Shown piece by piece: positions 1-8,724 of a stretch of 64,000 nucleotides of DNA. The number at the start of each line of letters is the position of its first letter. The stretch's first letter is position 1. The DNA lies in assembly GCA_017441765.1 (NCBI GenBank), contig JAFRVK010000036.1, forward strand, positions 28,170 to 92,169. The letters are read 5' to 3'. The position numbers were made by a program, and so were the translations under genes. Under the pieces are notes generated by a model that did no database searches, had not been told where the DNA came from, and saw only the letters and a program-made list of their open reading frames with translations. Source of the DNA: Erysipelotrichaceae bacterium. Lineage in GTDB: Bacteria > Bacillota_I > Bacilli_A > Erysipelotrichales > Erysipelotrichaceae.

Positions 1-483
1 CGCGATACCTTCAATATCGCGTTAAGCAAGGAGGACACCCTGATCGGAGGGCTGTCCATGGGAGGTTTCGGTTCGCTGCATACGGGCTTGACCTATCCGG
101 AAACCTTCGGAGGCATCATGGCATTATCATCTGCCCTGATCATCTATCACCTCAAGGATATGAAACCGGATATGAAAGATCCGGTCATGGCCAACTATGA
201 GTATTACGTGAATGCCTTCGGGGACCTAGACAAAGCCGAACAGTCCGATCAAAATCCCGAAGTCCTGTATCTGAAAAACAAAGAAAAAGGAATCACGAAT
301 CCGAAGATCTTCATGGCCTGCGGAACGGAAGACTTCCTCCTGGAGCCGAATCACAGGATGCGTGATTTCTTCCAGGATCAGAAAGCCGACTTCACCTACG
401 TGGAAGGTCCCGGCATCCACGACTGGAATTTCTGGACACCTCATGCCTATAAAGGTATCGAATATCTGTTGAACGAAAAGTAA
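1..483 (+). CDS. alpha/beta-hydrolase esterase (5' end outside window)
   Basis: Only the C-terminal 160 residues are present; the reading frame is open from base 1, so the gene starts upstream. The nucleophile elbow G-L-S-M-G has its serine codon at 55-57, and a late H-D-W-N-F-W motif probably carries the catalytic histidine. This pairing resembles the tributyrin-esterase/esterase-D type of small serine esterases, which cleave short acyl esters. It is followed after 11 bases by a second esterase, so the two are probably co-transcribed. The natural substrate cannot be told from the sequence. Confidence 0.85.
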   Translation, partial: RDTFNIALSKEDTLIGGLSMGGFGSLHTGLTYPETFGGIMALSSALIIYHLKDMKPDMKDPVMANYEYYVNAFGDLDKAEQSDQNPEVLYLKNKEKGITNPKIFMACGTEDFLLEPNHRMRDFFQDQKADFTYVEGPGIHDWNFWTPHAYKGIEYLLNEK

Positions 484-494
484 GGAGAATAAAT

Positions 495-2093
495 ATGTCA
501 AATTTCGAGAATGCTAAAGTACAAGTCAAACAAGGATGGCTGCAGGGTTACATCGAAGAGAACGTAAAGATCTTCAAAGGCATCCCTTATGCCGCTCCGC
601 CGATCGGTGATCGCCGTTTCAAACATCCGGAAGATCCGGGAAAATGGAGAGGCGTACGTAAAGCGACGCAGTATTCCGCAGCTGCCATCCAGCATGTCAT
701 GGAACAGGCAGATATGCCTGCCAATGTCCACGGTGTTCCGCAGTTTCTGGCACCTTCCCAGTACGAAGAAGACTGCCTCTATCTGAATGTCTGGACACCG
801 GCAAAGACGCCGGAAGACAAGCTGCCTGTCTTCATCTGGATCCATGGCGGCGGCATGGTTGCAGGATCGGGCTGTGAAGTGGTTTGCGACGGTATCGGTT
901 TTGCCAAGAGAAAAGATATCGTCGTCGTTACGATCAACTACCGTCTTGGTTTCTTCGGTTTCTTCGCTCATCCGGAGCTGACGGAAGAAGCAGGCGGAAC
1001 CAGCGGCAACTATGCCCTGTATGACATGCGCAAAGCCTGCATGTGGGTCAAGGAAAACATCGCCAAGTTCGGTGGCGATCCGGATCGCATCACGGTCGCG
1101 GGTCAGTCGGGCGGTGCTGCCGGTACAGGCGCTCTGCATGCTTCGCCTCTGATGAAGGGTATCATCAACAGAGTATCCATTGAAAGCGGTCCGATCTACT
1201 GGGGTTTCATGCAGCCGGGTCCGAGAAAGACCATGGAAGATCTCGGTGTCGAATACATGAACTACATCGGATGCAAGAGTATCGAAGAAATCAGAAGAAA
1301 GGATGCCTGGGAACTGTTCGACAAATATGAAGAATTCCAGAGATCCAAGGGAATCGGTCCGATGGGCTTCGGTTTCTCCTTCTGTGTCGATGGCGAATTC
1401 ATCCCGAAACCTTATTCCGAGATCATGGACAATCATGAATTCAACGATTTCGATGTCCTGATGGGTTCCTGCGCGCAGGAATTCCCTGCAGTCAAAGTCG
1501 ATGACTATTCTGTCGAGAAGTTCAATGAATATCTCGAAGATGCTTTTGCGGATGCAGCAGCGGATATGAAGAGATGGTATCCTGCTTCCAACGCGATCGA
1601 AGCGGCAAAACAGGTTTCGACCATAGCGTCAGATATCATGCTGCTGGGTTCAGCAAAGCTGGGTGAACTGACCCATTCCAAAGGCGTCAATAAAGCCTTC
1701 ATCTGGCTCATGAGCAAGGAAAATGAGACCGAGAGAGGACACAACGACGGATCTCCTCACTGTGCGGAAATGCCTTATGTCTTCGGCAGAGTCGATCATG
1801 GCGAGAGGAACCCGTTCTTCCCTTACCACTGGGTTGGTGCAGACTATGACTTCATGGAACTGATCCAGAACTACTGGTACAACTTCGCCGCTACCGGCGA
1901 TCCGAATGGCCCTGGTCTTCCTGAATGGAAAGCATATGCGGACAAGTTCGACATCATCAACCTGAACAATCATTCCGCCATGATTCCGGCAGAGGAACAG
2001 GAAAAATTCTATTACTACTACGACAAGCTCTTAAGCAACAACTATGTCGTACGGCTCTTTGGCGCTCCGCGTTTCACTTCCAAAGATGAATAA
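495..2093 (+). CDS. type-B carboxylesterase (para-nitrobenzyl esterase family)
   Basis: This 532-residue protein has the usual length and order of the type-B carboxylesterase family. The oxyanion-hole motif H-G-G-G-M starts near residue 117 and the catalytic serine is about Ser205 in G-Q-S-G-G-A; the acidic residue common before the serine (GESAG) is Gln here. No signal peptide is visible, so it should be cytoplasmic. A clear AAGGAG site precedes the ATG. It lies between another esterase and a DUF3237 gene whose start overlaps its stop, suggesting one transcript for removal of acyl or aryl ester groups. The substrate is unknown. Confidence 0.9.
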   Translation: MSNFENAKVQVKQGWLQGYIEENVKIFKGIPYAAPPIGDRRFKHPEDPGKWRGVRKATQYSAAAIQHVMEQADMPANVHGVPQFLAPSQYEEDCLYLNVWTPAKTPEDKLPVFIWIHGGGMVAGSGCEVVCDGIGFAKRKDIVVVTINYRLGFFGFFAHPELTEEAGGTSGNYALYDMRKACMWVKENIAKFGGDPDRITVAGQSGGAAGTGALHASPLMKGIINRVSIESGPIYWGFMQPGPRKTMEDLGVEYMNYIGCKSIEEIRRKDAWELFDKYEEFQRSKGIGPMGFGFSFCVDGEFIPKPYSEIMDNHEFNDFDVLMGSCAQEFPAVKVDDYSVEKFNEYLEDAFADAAADMKRWYPASNAIEAAKQVSTIASDIMLLGSAKLGELTHSKGVNKAFIWLMSKENETERGHNDGSPHCAEMPYVFGRVDHGERNPFFPYHWVGADYDFMELIQNYWYNFAATGDPNGPGLPEWKAYADKFDIINLNNHSAMIPAEEQEKFYYYYDKLLSNNYVVRLFGAPRFTSKDE

Positions 2094-2502
2094 CCCTTTG
2101 CTGGAGATCCATATCGATATCAGCCAGAAAGGGTTCCGCATGGAAACGGAACTTGGCGAAGTATCGATGATCCCGTTCGCCGGAACCGTAGATTGCGAGC
2201 TGTTCAAAGGCATCGTGGAACCATGGGGTGTCGATACGCAGATCGTCGATCAGACGAACATGCGTCATCTCTCCGCCAGATATGTCCTGACCGGAACCGA
2301 TAAAGAAGGCAATGACTGCCACATCTATATCGAGAATAACGGCTGGATGATCAATGAACCTTCGAGATCCTTCAGAACCGTTCCGACCTTCCTGACAGAC
2401 AGTCCATACCTGGCACCGATCCTGCATAAGAATCATTTCATCGGAACTGGGAATGTCGAACAAGACGGACTCTGGATAAGATTCTACGAGATCGAAGCAT
2501 GA
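2086..2502 (+). CDS. DUF3237-family protein
   Basis: The frame is also open from an ATG at 2044, but that region is coding for the upstream esterase. The ATG at 2086, overlapping the esterase stop in the form ATGAATAA, gives a 138-residue protein that starts where DUF3237 similarity begins. The residues around G-E-V-S-M-I-P-F-A-G-T-V followed by a late Y-E-I-E-A end fit this small beta-barrel family, whose biochemical role is not established. It is frequently found beside hydrolases. Translation is probably coupled to the esterase because no strong ribosome site precedes it. Confidence 0.7.
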   Translation: MNNPLLEIHIDISQKGFRMETELGEVSMIPFAGTVDCELFKGIVEPWGVDTQIVDQTNMRHLSARYVLTGTDKEGNDCHIYIENNGWMINEPSRSFRTVPTFLTDSPYLAPILHKNHFIGTGNVEQDGLWIRFYEIEA

Positions 2503-2527
2503 CACGTTTCTGATTCTAAACTTATAG

Positions 2528-2559
2528 CCCTGCGAGAGCGTAAACTCCGCAGGGTTTTT
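2528..2559 (+). terminator. intrinsic terminator of the esterase operon
   Basis: CCCTGCG (2528-2534) pairs with CGCAGGG (2548-2554) and is followed by TTTTTAT. Confidence 0.8.
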
Positions 2560-2602
2560 ATAACTGTGTCATAATAATGCCAATCAGACAGGAGGCAACA
2601 GA

Positions 2603-4303
2603 ATGGAAAGGTTTCAAGATCTGGAATATATCCGACCTTCCTTTGAGGAGACGGAAAAAGACATTTATGCAGCATTGAAAGAATTCAACGAAGCAGCTGA
2701 TTATGAAACAGCGAAAAAAGCCTTATTGAAAAAACAGACGATAAGCAATGGATTAAGAACGATGGCATCGATCGCCCGTATCCGGCATGACATCAACATG
2801 GCCGATCCTTTTTATGATGAAGAAGTTCAGTATCTGAATGCCATCATGCCAAAACTTTCGGTCGTCATGAAGGAATTCAACGAAGCCCTGGCTGCATCCA
2901 GATTCAGAAAAGATTTTATGAATGAATTCGGCAATCAGCTGTTCAAACTGCTGGATGCGGATATCCGTACCAACAGCAGCGAGATCATCGAAGAAAGGAT
3001 TGAAGAGGCAGCTCTGGTTAACGAATACTCAAAAATCGCTGCCTCATGCAAAACGGATTTCCGAGATGAAGAATGCAACTTCTATGGCTTACTGAAGCAT
3101 ATGCTGTCGACCGATCGCGTCGAAAGAAAAGAAGCTTTGGAACATTGGGCGGCTTTATATGAATCCGTCTCCGATCAGCTCGATGATGTCTATGACCGCT
3201 TATGCGCCATACGCCGGAAGATCGCTGCCAAGCTCGGTTTTGCCAGCTATATCGATTTTGCCTATCTGTCACGCCACCGTTTCGACTATACTCCGGATGA
3301 CATCGAACGCTTCCGCAAGGCTGTTGCAGCATACATCGTTCCGGTTGCCGAGGAAATCCATGAAGTACAAAAAAAGAGACTCTGCCTTGACAAATTGGAA
3401 TATTATGACGAGCAGCTGTTCTTTCCGGACGGAAACTCCACACCGGATAAAGATACCGCAGGCATGATACAGGCAGCTTCCATCATGTATCATGAACTTT
3501 CCAAAGAAACCGGAGAATTCTTTGATTTCATGGTCGAACACAACCTGTTCGATCTTGAGACCAGACCGAACAAACGTCTTGGCGGCTACTGCAGCGGACT
3601 TCCTGAATACAAAGCTCCGTTCATATTTTCCAATTTCAACAAAACCAGTGCCGATACGGAAGTACTGACTCATGAAGCAGGACATGCCTTTGAATCCTAT
3701 ATCGCCAACAGGAATCAGGTTCTGATGGAATATACCCATTCCACTTCAGAAATCAATGAGATCCATTCCATGTCCATGGAGTTCTTCACGGAACCGTGGT
3801 ATCCGCTTTTCTATCCGGAAGGCGAAGGAAACCGTTATGTCTATGAACATCTGGCAGACAGTCTTGCCAATATCACCTATCTGGTCAGTGTCGATGAATT
3901 TCAGCATCGGGTCTTTGAAAACGATCAGCCAACATCCAAAGAATTGCGCACGATCTGGAAAAACATCGAAGAGAAATTCATGCCATGGCGCAGCTATGGC
4001 GATGACGATTTCCTGAATAATGGAGGTTTCTGGATGCAGAAGCAGCATATCTTCATGTATCCGTTCTATTATGTGGACTATGCTCTGGCCATGATCTGTG
4101 CATTGCAGTTCTACCTCAGGATGCGCGTGGACAGAGAAAGCGCCTGGAACGACTATATGGAGCTGTGTTCTCTGGGCGGTTCTCTTGGTTACTTCGACCT
4201 GTTGAAAGAGGCCAATCTGAAGAATCCTTTTGAAGAAGAAACGATCCGGGAAGTCGCAAAAGGAATCACAGCGATCCTGAAAGAAATGGAACAGACACTG
4301 TAA
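2603..4303 (+). CDS. M3-family oligoendopeptidase (PepF-like zinc peptidase)
   Basis: The 566-residue protein carries the zinc motif H-E-A-G-H at residues 357-361 and a downstream glutamate near 386 (S-E-I-N-E-I-H), the expected third ligand of M3 metallopeptidases. The N-terminal half is alpha-helical and acidic, as in oligoendopeptidase F-like enzymes that cleave cytoplasmic peptides. No signal sequence is seen. The ATG is preceded by an AGGAGG ribosome site at 2590-2595. It has its own terminators on both sides and is probably a single-gene unit. Confidence 0.9.
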   Translation: MERFQDLEYIRPSFEETEKDIYAALKEFNEAADYETAKKALLKKQTISNGLRTMASIARIRHDINMADPFYDEEVQYLNAIMPKLSVVMKEFNEALAASRFRKDFMNEFGNQLFKLLDADIRTNSSEIIEERIEEAALVNEYSKIAASCKTDFRDEECNFYGLLKHMLSTDRVERKEALEHWAALYESVSDQLDDVYDRLCAIRRKIAAKLGFASYIDFAYLSRHRFDYTPDDIERFRKAVAAYIVPVAEEIHEVQKKRLCLDKLEYYDEQLFFPDGNSTPDKDTAGMIQAASIMYHELSKETGEFFDFMVEHNLFDLETRPNKRLGGYCSGLPEYKAPFIFSNFNKTSADTEVLTHEAGHAFESYIANRNQVLMEYTHSTSEINEIHSMSMEFFTEPWYPLFYPEGEGNRYVYEHLADSLANITYLVSVDEFQHRVFENDQPTSKELRTIWKNIEEKFMPWRSYGDDDFLNNGGFWMQKQHIFMYPFYYVDYALAMICALQFYLRMRVDRESAWNDYMELCSLGGSLGYFDLLKEANLKNPFEEETIREVAKGITAILKEMEQTL

Positions 4304-4350
4304 AAGGATCGGCATCAGAAGATTCCACAAAATATTCATTGTTGTTCAAT

Positions 4351-4390
4351 AAAAAACCAGGACTCTGAAATAAACTCAGAGTCCTTTTTC
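4351..4390. terminator. bidirectional terminator
   Basis: AGGACTCTGA (4359-4368) pairs with TCAGAGTCCT (4376-4385), with a T run after it on the plus strand and an A run before it, so it serves both convergent genes. Confidence 0.85.
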
Positions 4391-4424
4391 AAACATTTGA
4401 TTGATTCGAAACGATATACCTTAT

Positions 4425-5138
4425 TTATCTTGGCCTTACATCTTCCTGTAAAGCTTCTGCCACTTCTGATTCAGTGATATAGCCGTTATTGCACATGGTC
4501 TGAAGGACCCATTCCTGTCTTTCTTTCGCCTTGTCATAACCGTCAGAAAGCTGATAAACGGATGGCGCATTCGGAAGTCCTGCCAGAATCGCTGCCCGGG
4601 CAAGAGACAGATCGCTCGCGGAAGCGTCATAGTAGCCTTTGGCAGCTTCAGAGATCCCGTGATAGGAATCCCCATAGTAATTCATATTCACATACAGCGC
4701 CAGCAGTTCTTCCTTGCTGTAATGCTTCTCCAGATCGAACAGGAGAAAGATCCCTGCGATCTTTTCCTCCATCCCATTGATATAACCGCCCAGATAAAGA
4801 TTCTTGGAGATCTGTTCCGTGATCGTCGAACCGCCTTCAACGATCTCCCCGGCCTGCAGATCATGGTACAGAGCTCTTCCTAATGCGATGAAATCATAAC
4901 CCTTTCTGGTAAAGAAACGCTTGTCTTCTACCGCAATCACCGCATTGATGAAGTCTTCATCGAGTTCCTCGTAAGGGACATAATCTTTTTTTAAAGTATA
5001 GGACTCGACTGCATCCTTCACAGGCAACGCTTCGATCTCTCTCTGATAACGGAAATAGCCCTGATACAGCAGAGTTCCTGCTGCGACCGTAAAGATCAGC
5101 AGCAGGATACCGAAGACTCTTAATAAATGCTTTCTCAT
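4425..5138 (-). CDS. monofunctional peptidoglycan glycosyltransferase (GT51)
   Basis: A 237-residue protein with one N-terminal membrane anchor (about residues 8-27) and a GT51 transglycosylase domain and nothing else, so no transpeptidase half. The catalytic glutamate motif E-D-K-R-F-F is at 71-76 and the second motif G-G-S-T-I-T-E-Q at about 102-109; the last residue is usually Gln. The later K-E-E-L-L-A-L-Y-V-N motif is also present. It polymerises lipid II outside the membrane. Its start overlaps the ABC permease gene by four bases, making it the last gene of a GntR-controlled operon, which suggests a cell-wall-stress role for the whole unit. Confidence 0.88.
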   Translation of the reverse strand: MRKHLLRVFGILLLIFTVAAGTLLYQGYFRYQREIEALPVKDAVESYTLKKDYVPYEELDEDFINAVIAVEDKRFFTRKGYDFIALGRALYHDLQAGEIVEGGSTITEQISKNLYLGGYINGMEEKIAGIFLLFDLEKHYSKEELLALYVNMNYYGDSYHGISEAAKGYYDASASDLSLARAAILAGLPNAPSVYQLSDGYDKAKERQEWVLQTMCNNGYITESEVAEALQEDVRPR

Positions 5139-5890
5139 TCCAGATTCAGCCTTCGATCCAGGATGAACCAGGTCAGTGCCGCATACAGGCCCGCACAGAT
5201 GATCGGCGGGATGATCATGATAAGATCATCGGTAAACACATGAGTCGGAGCTGTAAACCGATCACTCAGATTGACTAACCCGACCCACAGGAATGAACGA
5301 AGCACACAGACCACGATCAGGAAAGCGACCGCGATCATCTTCTGATTCTTGCTGAAGAGATGACCTACCGCCATGGCGGCATAGATCAGACAGATCGAAG
5401 CGATCATTTCCAGCATTACCATCACGATGATCTGCAGGACAGTGAACAGAAGATCTCTTTCGATCAGACCGAAAGACTGGAATACTTCCTCGAAGAAATA
5501 TGCGACTTCCTTGATGCTTCCCATCACCGTTCCCATGATCAGCAGGCACACGCAAAGCATCAGTCCTTCGATCAGAGCCCAGATGACCGCATTGATCACC
5601 TTGGCAAGAATGTGCATCGCCGTACTTACCGGCAAGGCAAAGGACAGATAGCCTTCATTCTTCAATAAGCCATGAGAGAATCTTGTAACCACGAAGAATA
5701 CGCAGGCGATGATCGAACCGTTCAGAGCTGCCACAAACAGGCACGCAAAGATTGTAAACAGAAGTCCCTGATCGAAATGAAGCTTGACCATCAAAGAGAA
5801 AACCAGCGTCAGCACGATCAGTGCGATATAGATCGGATACAGATTCCTAAACATCGCTTTAAAATCATATTTGATCAGTTTCCTTAACAT
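5135..5890 (-). CDS. ABC-2-type transporter permease
   Basis: A 251-residue very hydrophobic protein with about six predicted membrane segments, starting with the short basic segment M-L-R-K-L-I-K-Y-D-F-K typical of ABC-2 permeases from Firmicutes. It overlaps the ATPase gene upstream by seven bases and the transglycosylase downstream by four. Together with the ATPase it should form an exporter of the YtrBC type. The substrate is not evident; the co-transcribed transglycosylase hints at an envelope-stress or peptide-antibiotic response. Confidence 0.8.
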   Translation of the reverse strand: MLRKLIKYDFKAMFRNLYPIYIALIVLTLVFSLMVKLHFDQGLLFTIFACLFVAALNGSIIACVFFVVTRFSHGLLKNEGYLSFALPVSTAMHILAKVINAVIWALIEGLMLCVCLLIMGTVMGSIKEVAYFFEEVFQSFGLIERDLLFTVLQIIVMVMLEMIASICLIYAAMAVGHLFSKNQKMIAVAFLIVVCVLRSFLWVGLVNLSDRFTAPTHVFTDDLIMIIPPIICAGLYAALTWFILDRRLNLE

Positions 5891-6582
5891 TTGAACACCT
5901 CCCTGAAATACTCATCGACACTCTTTCCGGTAGAATCACGCAGTTCATCGACATTCTGATGAAGAACGACTTTTCCTTCCTTGAGGAAGATCGCTTCATC
6001 CAGGACACTCTCCACATCGGCGATCAGGTGCGTAGAGATCAGCACCGTAGCCGTTTCATCGTAATTCGAGATGATCGTCCTCAGAATATAGTCTCTGGCA
6101 GCCGGATCAACTCCCGCAATCGGTTCATCCAGGAGATACAGTTTTGCATGCCTTGACATCGTCAGGATCAGCTGTACCTTTTCTTTCGTACCCTTGGACA
6201 TCTTCTTTAAAGGCATATCATAATCGATATTCAGCGAGTTCAGCATCTCTTGAGCTCTCTCTGCATCGAAGTCGCCATAGAAGTCCTGATACATTTCCAG
6301 CAGGTCTTTTGTCTTCATCCAGTCCGGCAGATAGTTCCTGTCCGGCAGATAAGACACCATGGCCTTGGTCTCGGGCGAAGGAAGCTCTCCGCAGATCCTG
6401 ACTTCGCCTTCCGTCGGAACCAGCAGTCTTGAAGCAAGCTTGATCAAAGTCGTCTTGCCTGATCCGTTCGGTCCCAATAATCCTATGATCCTGCCCTCTT
6501 CAAGATGCAGGTCAACGTTATCTAGCGCTTTGACTGAACCATAGTACTTGCATAAACCGTTACATACCATTGTTTCCATCAT
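5884..6582 (-). CDS. ABC transporter ATP-binding protein (YtrB-like)
   Basis: A 232-residue nucleotide-binding subunit. Walker A G-P-N-G-S-G-K-T is at about 37-44, and Walker B ends L-L-D-E-P. The signature motif is atypical (M-S-K-G-T-K rather than LSGGQ), a variant often seen in YtrB-like exporters. An in-frame GTG lies 15 bases upstream at 6597 but falls inside the ribosome site GGAGGAG, so the ATG at 6582 was chosen; it overlaps the stop of the GntR regulator (ATGA). It pairs with the permease encoded immediately downstream. Confidence 0.88.
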   Translation of the reverse strand: MMETMVCNGLCKYYGSVKALDNVDLHLEEGRIIGLLGPNGSGKTTLIKLASRLLVPTEGEVRICGELPSPETKAMVSYLPDRNYLPDWMKTKDLLEMYQDFYGDFDAERAQEMLNSLNIDYDMPLKKMSKGTKEKVQLILTMSRHAKLYLLDEPIAGVDPAARDYILRTIISNYDETATVLISTHLIADVESVLDEAIFLKEGKVVLHQNVDELRDSTGKSVDEYFREVFKC

Positions 6583-6944
6583 TGTTTCTCCTCCCACTTG
6601 TTTACAGCATCTTTGATCATCTGATCATCCATGCCCATCTTTCTTAGATTCGCAAACATCTCGGCGATATAGCTGCCGCTGATGTCGCTGCGTAATTCCT
6701 CGATATCTTTCTCATCGATACTGACATAACGCCCGCTGGTCCGTTCACTCTGGACCAGTCCCTGCCGTTCCAGTTCCGCAAATGCTTTCTGGACCGTATT
6801 CGGATTGACTCCGAGTTCCATGGCCAGGTCTCTTACCGCCGGCAGTTTATCACCGCTGTGATACTTGCCTGCCACGATATCGGTCTTCAGGATATTGATG
6901 ATCTGCAGATAGATAGGAATATCATCAGCAAATTTCCATGTCAT
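6579..6944 (-). CDS. GntR-family transcriptional regulator, YtrA subfamily
   Basis: At 121 residues it consists of an N-terminal winged helix (through V-N-P-N-T-V-Q-K-A-F-A-E-L-E-R-Q-G-L) and a short helical tail, the size of the YtrA subfamily with no large effector domain. It is the first gene of a four-gene unit with the ATPase, permease and transglycosylase. A perfect 10-bp inverted repeat overlaps the promoter just upstream, so autorepression with release by an envelope-active signal is the likely mode, as known for B. subtilis YtrA. Confidence 0.9.
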   Translation of the reverse strand: MTWKFADDIPIYLQIINILKTDIVAGKYHSGDKLPAVRDLAMELGVNPNTVQKAFAELERQGLVQSERTSGRYVSIDEKDIEELRSDISGSYIAEMFANLRKMGMDDQMIKDAVNKWEEKQ

Positions 6945-6960
6945 AGTCGTAGATCCTTTC

Positions 6961-7009
6961 TATTGTATTAATACACTAATACAATAACACATCATTATAT
7001 GACTGTCAA
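6961..7009 (-). promoter_or_regulatory. promoter and YtrA-type operator
   Basis: On the minus strand TTGACA (7004-7009) is 17 bases from TATTGT (6981-6986). TATTGTATTA (6961-6970) and TAATACAATA (6977-6986) form a perfect inverted repeat with a 6-base centre that includes the -10 hexamer. This placement fits direct repression by the GntR protein encoded just downstream. Confidence 0.8.
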
Positions 7010-7013
7010 GCAT

Positions 7014-7043
7014 AAAAAAAGGAGAAGTTGTTCTGACTTCTCC
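7014..7043 (-). terminator. intrinsic terminator of the esterase/phosphorylase operon
   Basis: GGAGAAGT (7021-7028) pairs with ACTTCTCC (7036-7043); the minus strand continues into seven Ts. Confidence 0.85.
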
Positions 7044-7073
7044 TGTATGATCGGATACTAATAATAGTATATG

Positions 7074-8723
7074 TTATGATTCGATAACGATCTTTCCGTC
7101 TTTTCTGCGGAACTGTTTTGCGAACTGGTAGGCATAACGGTTCGTGAACGGACGGATCTCGTGTTTGTGTTCGGTGATCGCAATCAGGCAGGTGTAGCAG
7201 TTGCCGTCTTTGGAATCAAAGTAATGAGCGAAATACTGGCTGTCCGGGAACATCTCATCGTGGAGTTCTTCCACTTTCTCGCCTTTGCAGCCCATATACG
7301 GATCTGCCCAGCTGTCCTTGTCTTCGATCTTCAGATCGAAATCCTGTTTGAGATCGTTGACCTGTGCCAGATACTTGATCCTGGCGACAGCGCGGTCATG
7401 CTGGAAAGGAAGCTCGACAAGAGGGGAAGCGACACCGCCCACATACAGCAACGGTACCATGACATCCTGATTGATGTTTTCGGTATGACCGAAGAAGCAG
7501 TTCATACCCGGATAATCCACGGCATCCATCGGCAGCAGACACGCAAAACGTTCCGGACACTGCTGGAAGAGATCCCAGCTCTTGATACCGCCCATCGAGA
7601 AACCGGTCGCATAGATCTTCTCTTCATCGATCGCGTATTCTTCTTTCAGATGATCGATCAGGGAAACGACCTCCAGTGCGGATACATTCATATGCATCTC
7701 CACCGCTACCGTGATGAAACCTTCTTCCTGACCGATTTCCGGCCACTCTGCAAGAGATGCGGTCGCGATCGCCGTATCGCCTCCGCCATGGAATACCAGC
7801 ATCAACGGGTGTTTCTCGTTATGTACATCAAGGTTCTTGTCATAGAAGGTCACATAACCGACCTTGTGTTCCGTATTGCGCATGAACGGGCCTTTACGGA
7901 AACTCTGGTTGTCTTCGGCGATCGGCAGCATCACGGATTCCGCTTTGCAGACGATGCCTTCCTGGTCATAGTTGTACGCCTTCATGATCCGGCCGACCCA
8001 GCGGCGGTAGCTTCCGACATATTCCTGGAAATCACGCTCCAGATTCAGGTCATCTCTGACCAGAACATCTTCGCAGTATTCTTTCAGGATCGCATTCTGT
8101 TCCTCGCTGTTATTGATGGAAACCACATGGATATCCGTCTTCTCCGGTTCAGGCAGGACAGAGAGGTCTTTCAAAGTTACGCAGACCGGCGTCACATCCG
8201 CGGTACCCAGATCGCCCATCAGGATATTGCCGCTGACTTTCTTCAGATAATGCTTTGCCAGATAATCGGCACCAGTTCCGAAGCCATAGGCATACATCCT
8301 GACGCAGGAACCGAGGATATTGTAGGTCTGTTCATCCGGGATCGCTTCATTCTTCATGACCGCAAGGCCATCCCGGAAATTCATCTGAGCGATGCCAAGA
8401 TTGGCAGTGACAGCTTCATAGGCTCCCTTTTCTTCCTCTGTCCAGTTCTCGCCTTTCGGATTCACCAGCGCGATACCGACGCCATTTTCCATAGCGGCTT
8501 TTTTCAGTCCGCTCTGTTCGATCAGCCTCTTTAATCCGACGAAATCGACTTTCTGATCCGGAAAGACCAGGAAGGTCGGGCCTGTGAATCCGTAGTTGAT
8601 CAGATTAGACTGGATCTCGTTTGCGGGTTGGGTATAGAGGATCTGATAGCCCTGATCCTCGAACTCATAGTAGATGTCGCCATTATCGGTGGTGATCATC
8701 TTTTTGATCTGTTTAAATGCCAT
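7074..8723 (-). CDS. tandem-domain alpha/beta hydrolase (esterase/PHB-depolymerase-like)
   Basis: 549 residues. The C-terminal half is a serine-hydrolase domain with H-G-G-G-D at 312-316 and G-F-S-M-G-G with Ser376, and an extended loop rich in acidic residues after it. The N-terminal half also looks like a hydrolase fold, but its elbow reads G-F-G-T-G (about 147-151), with no serine, so it is probably a degenerate copy. No signal peptide is seen. It is the last gene of a seven-gene operon, one base after the GH13 gene. Ester hydrolysis of a glycoside or a polyester-like substrate is plausible; the substrate is not known. Confidence 0.75.
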   Translation of the reverse strand: MAFKQIKKMITTDNGDIYYEFEDQGYQILYTQPANEIQSNLINYGFTGPTFLVFPDQKVDFVGLKRLIEQSGLKKAAMENGVGIALVNPKGENWTEEEKGAYEAVTANLGIAQMNFRDGLAVMKNEAIPDEQTYNILGSCVRMYAYGFGTGADYLAKHYLKKVSGNILMGDLGTADVTPVCVTLKDLSVLPEPEKTDIHVVSINNSEEQNAILKEYCEDVLVRDDLNLERDFQEYVGSYRRWVGRIMKAYNYDQEGIVCKAESVMLPIAEDNQSFRKGPFMRNTEHKVGYVTFYDKNLDVHNEKHPLMLVFHGGGDTAIATASLAEWPEIGQEEGFITVAVEMHMNVSALEVVSLIDHLKEEYAIDEEKIYATGFSMGGIKSWDLFQQCPERFACLLPMDAVDYPGMNCFFGHTENINQDVMVPLLYVGGVASPLVELPFQHDRAVARIKYLAQVNDLKQDFDLKIEDKDSWADPYMGCKGEKVEELHDEMFPDSQYFAHYFDSKDGNCYTCLIAITEHKHEIRPFTNRYAYQFAKQFRRKDGKIVIES

Positions 8724-8724
8724 A

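Noticed and set aside
498..1436. Long minus-strand open frame opposite the carboxylesterase
   Set aside because: Antisense to a well-supported esterase; composition is that of a shadow frame.
7161..8534. Long plus-strand open frame opposite the tandem hydrolase gene
   Set aside because: It is a mirror of the coding frame on the other strand, lacks a ribosome site and resembles no family.
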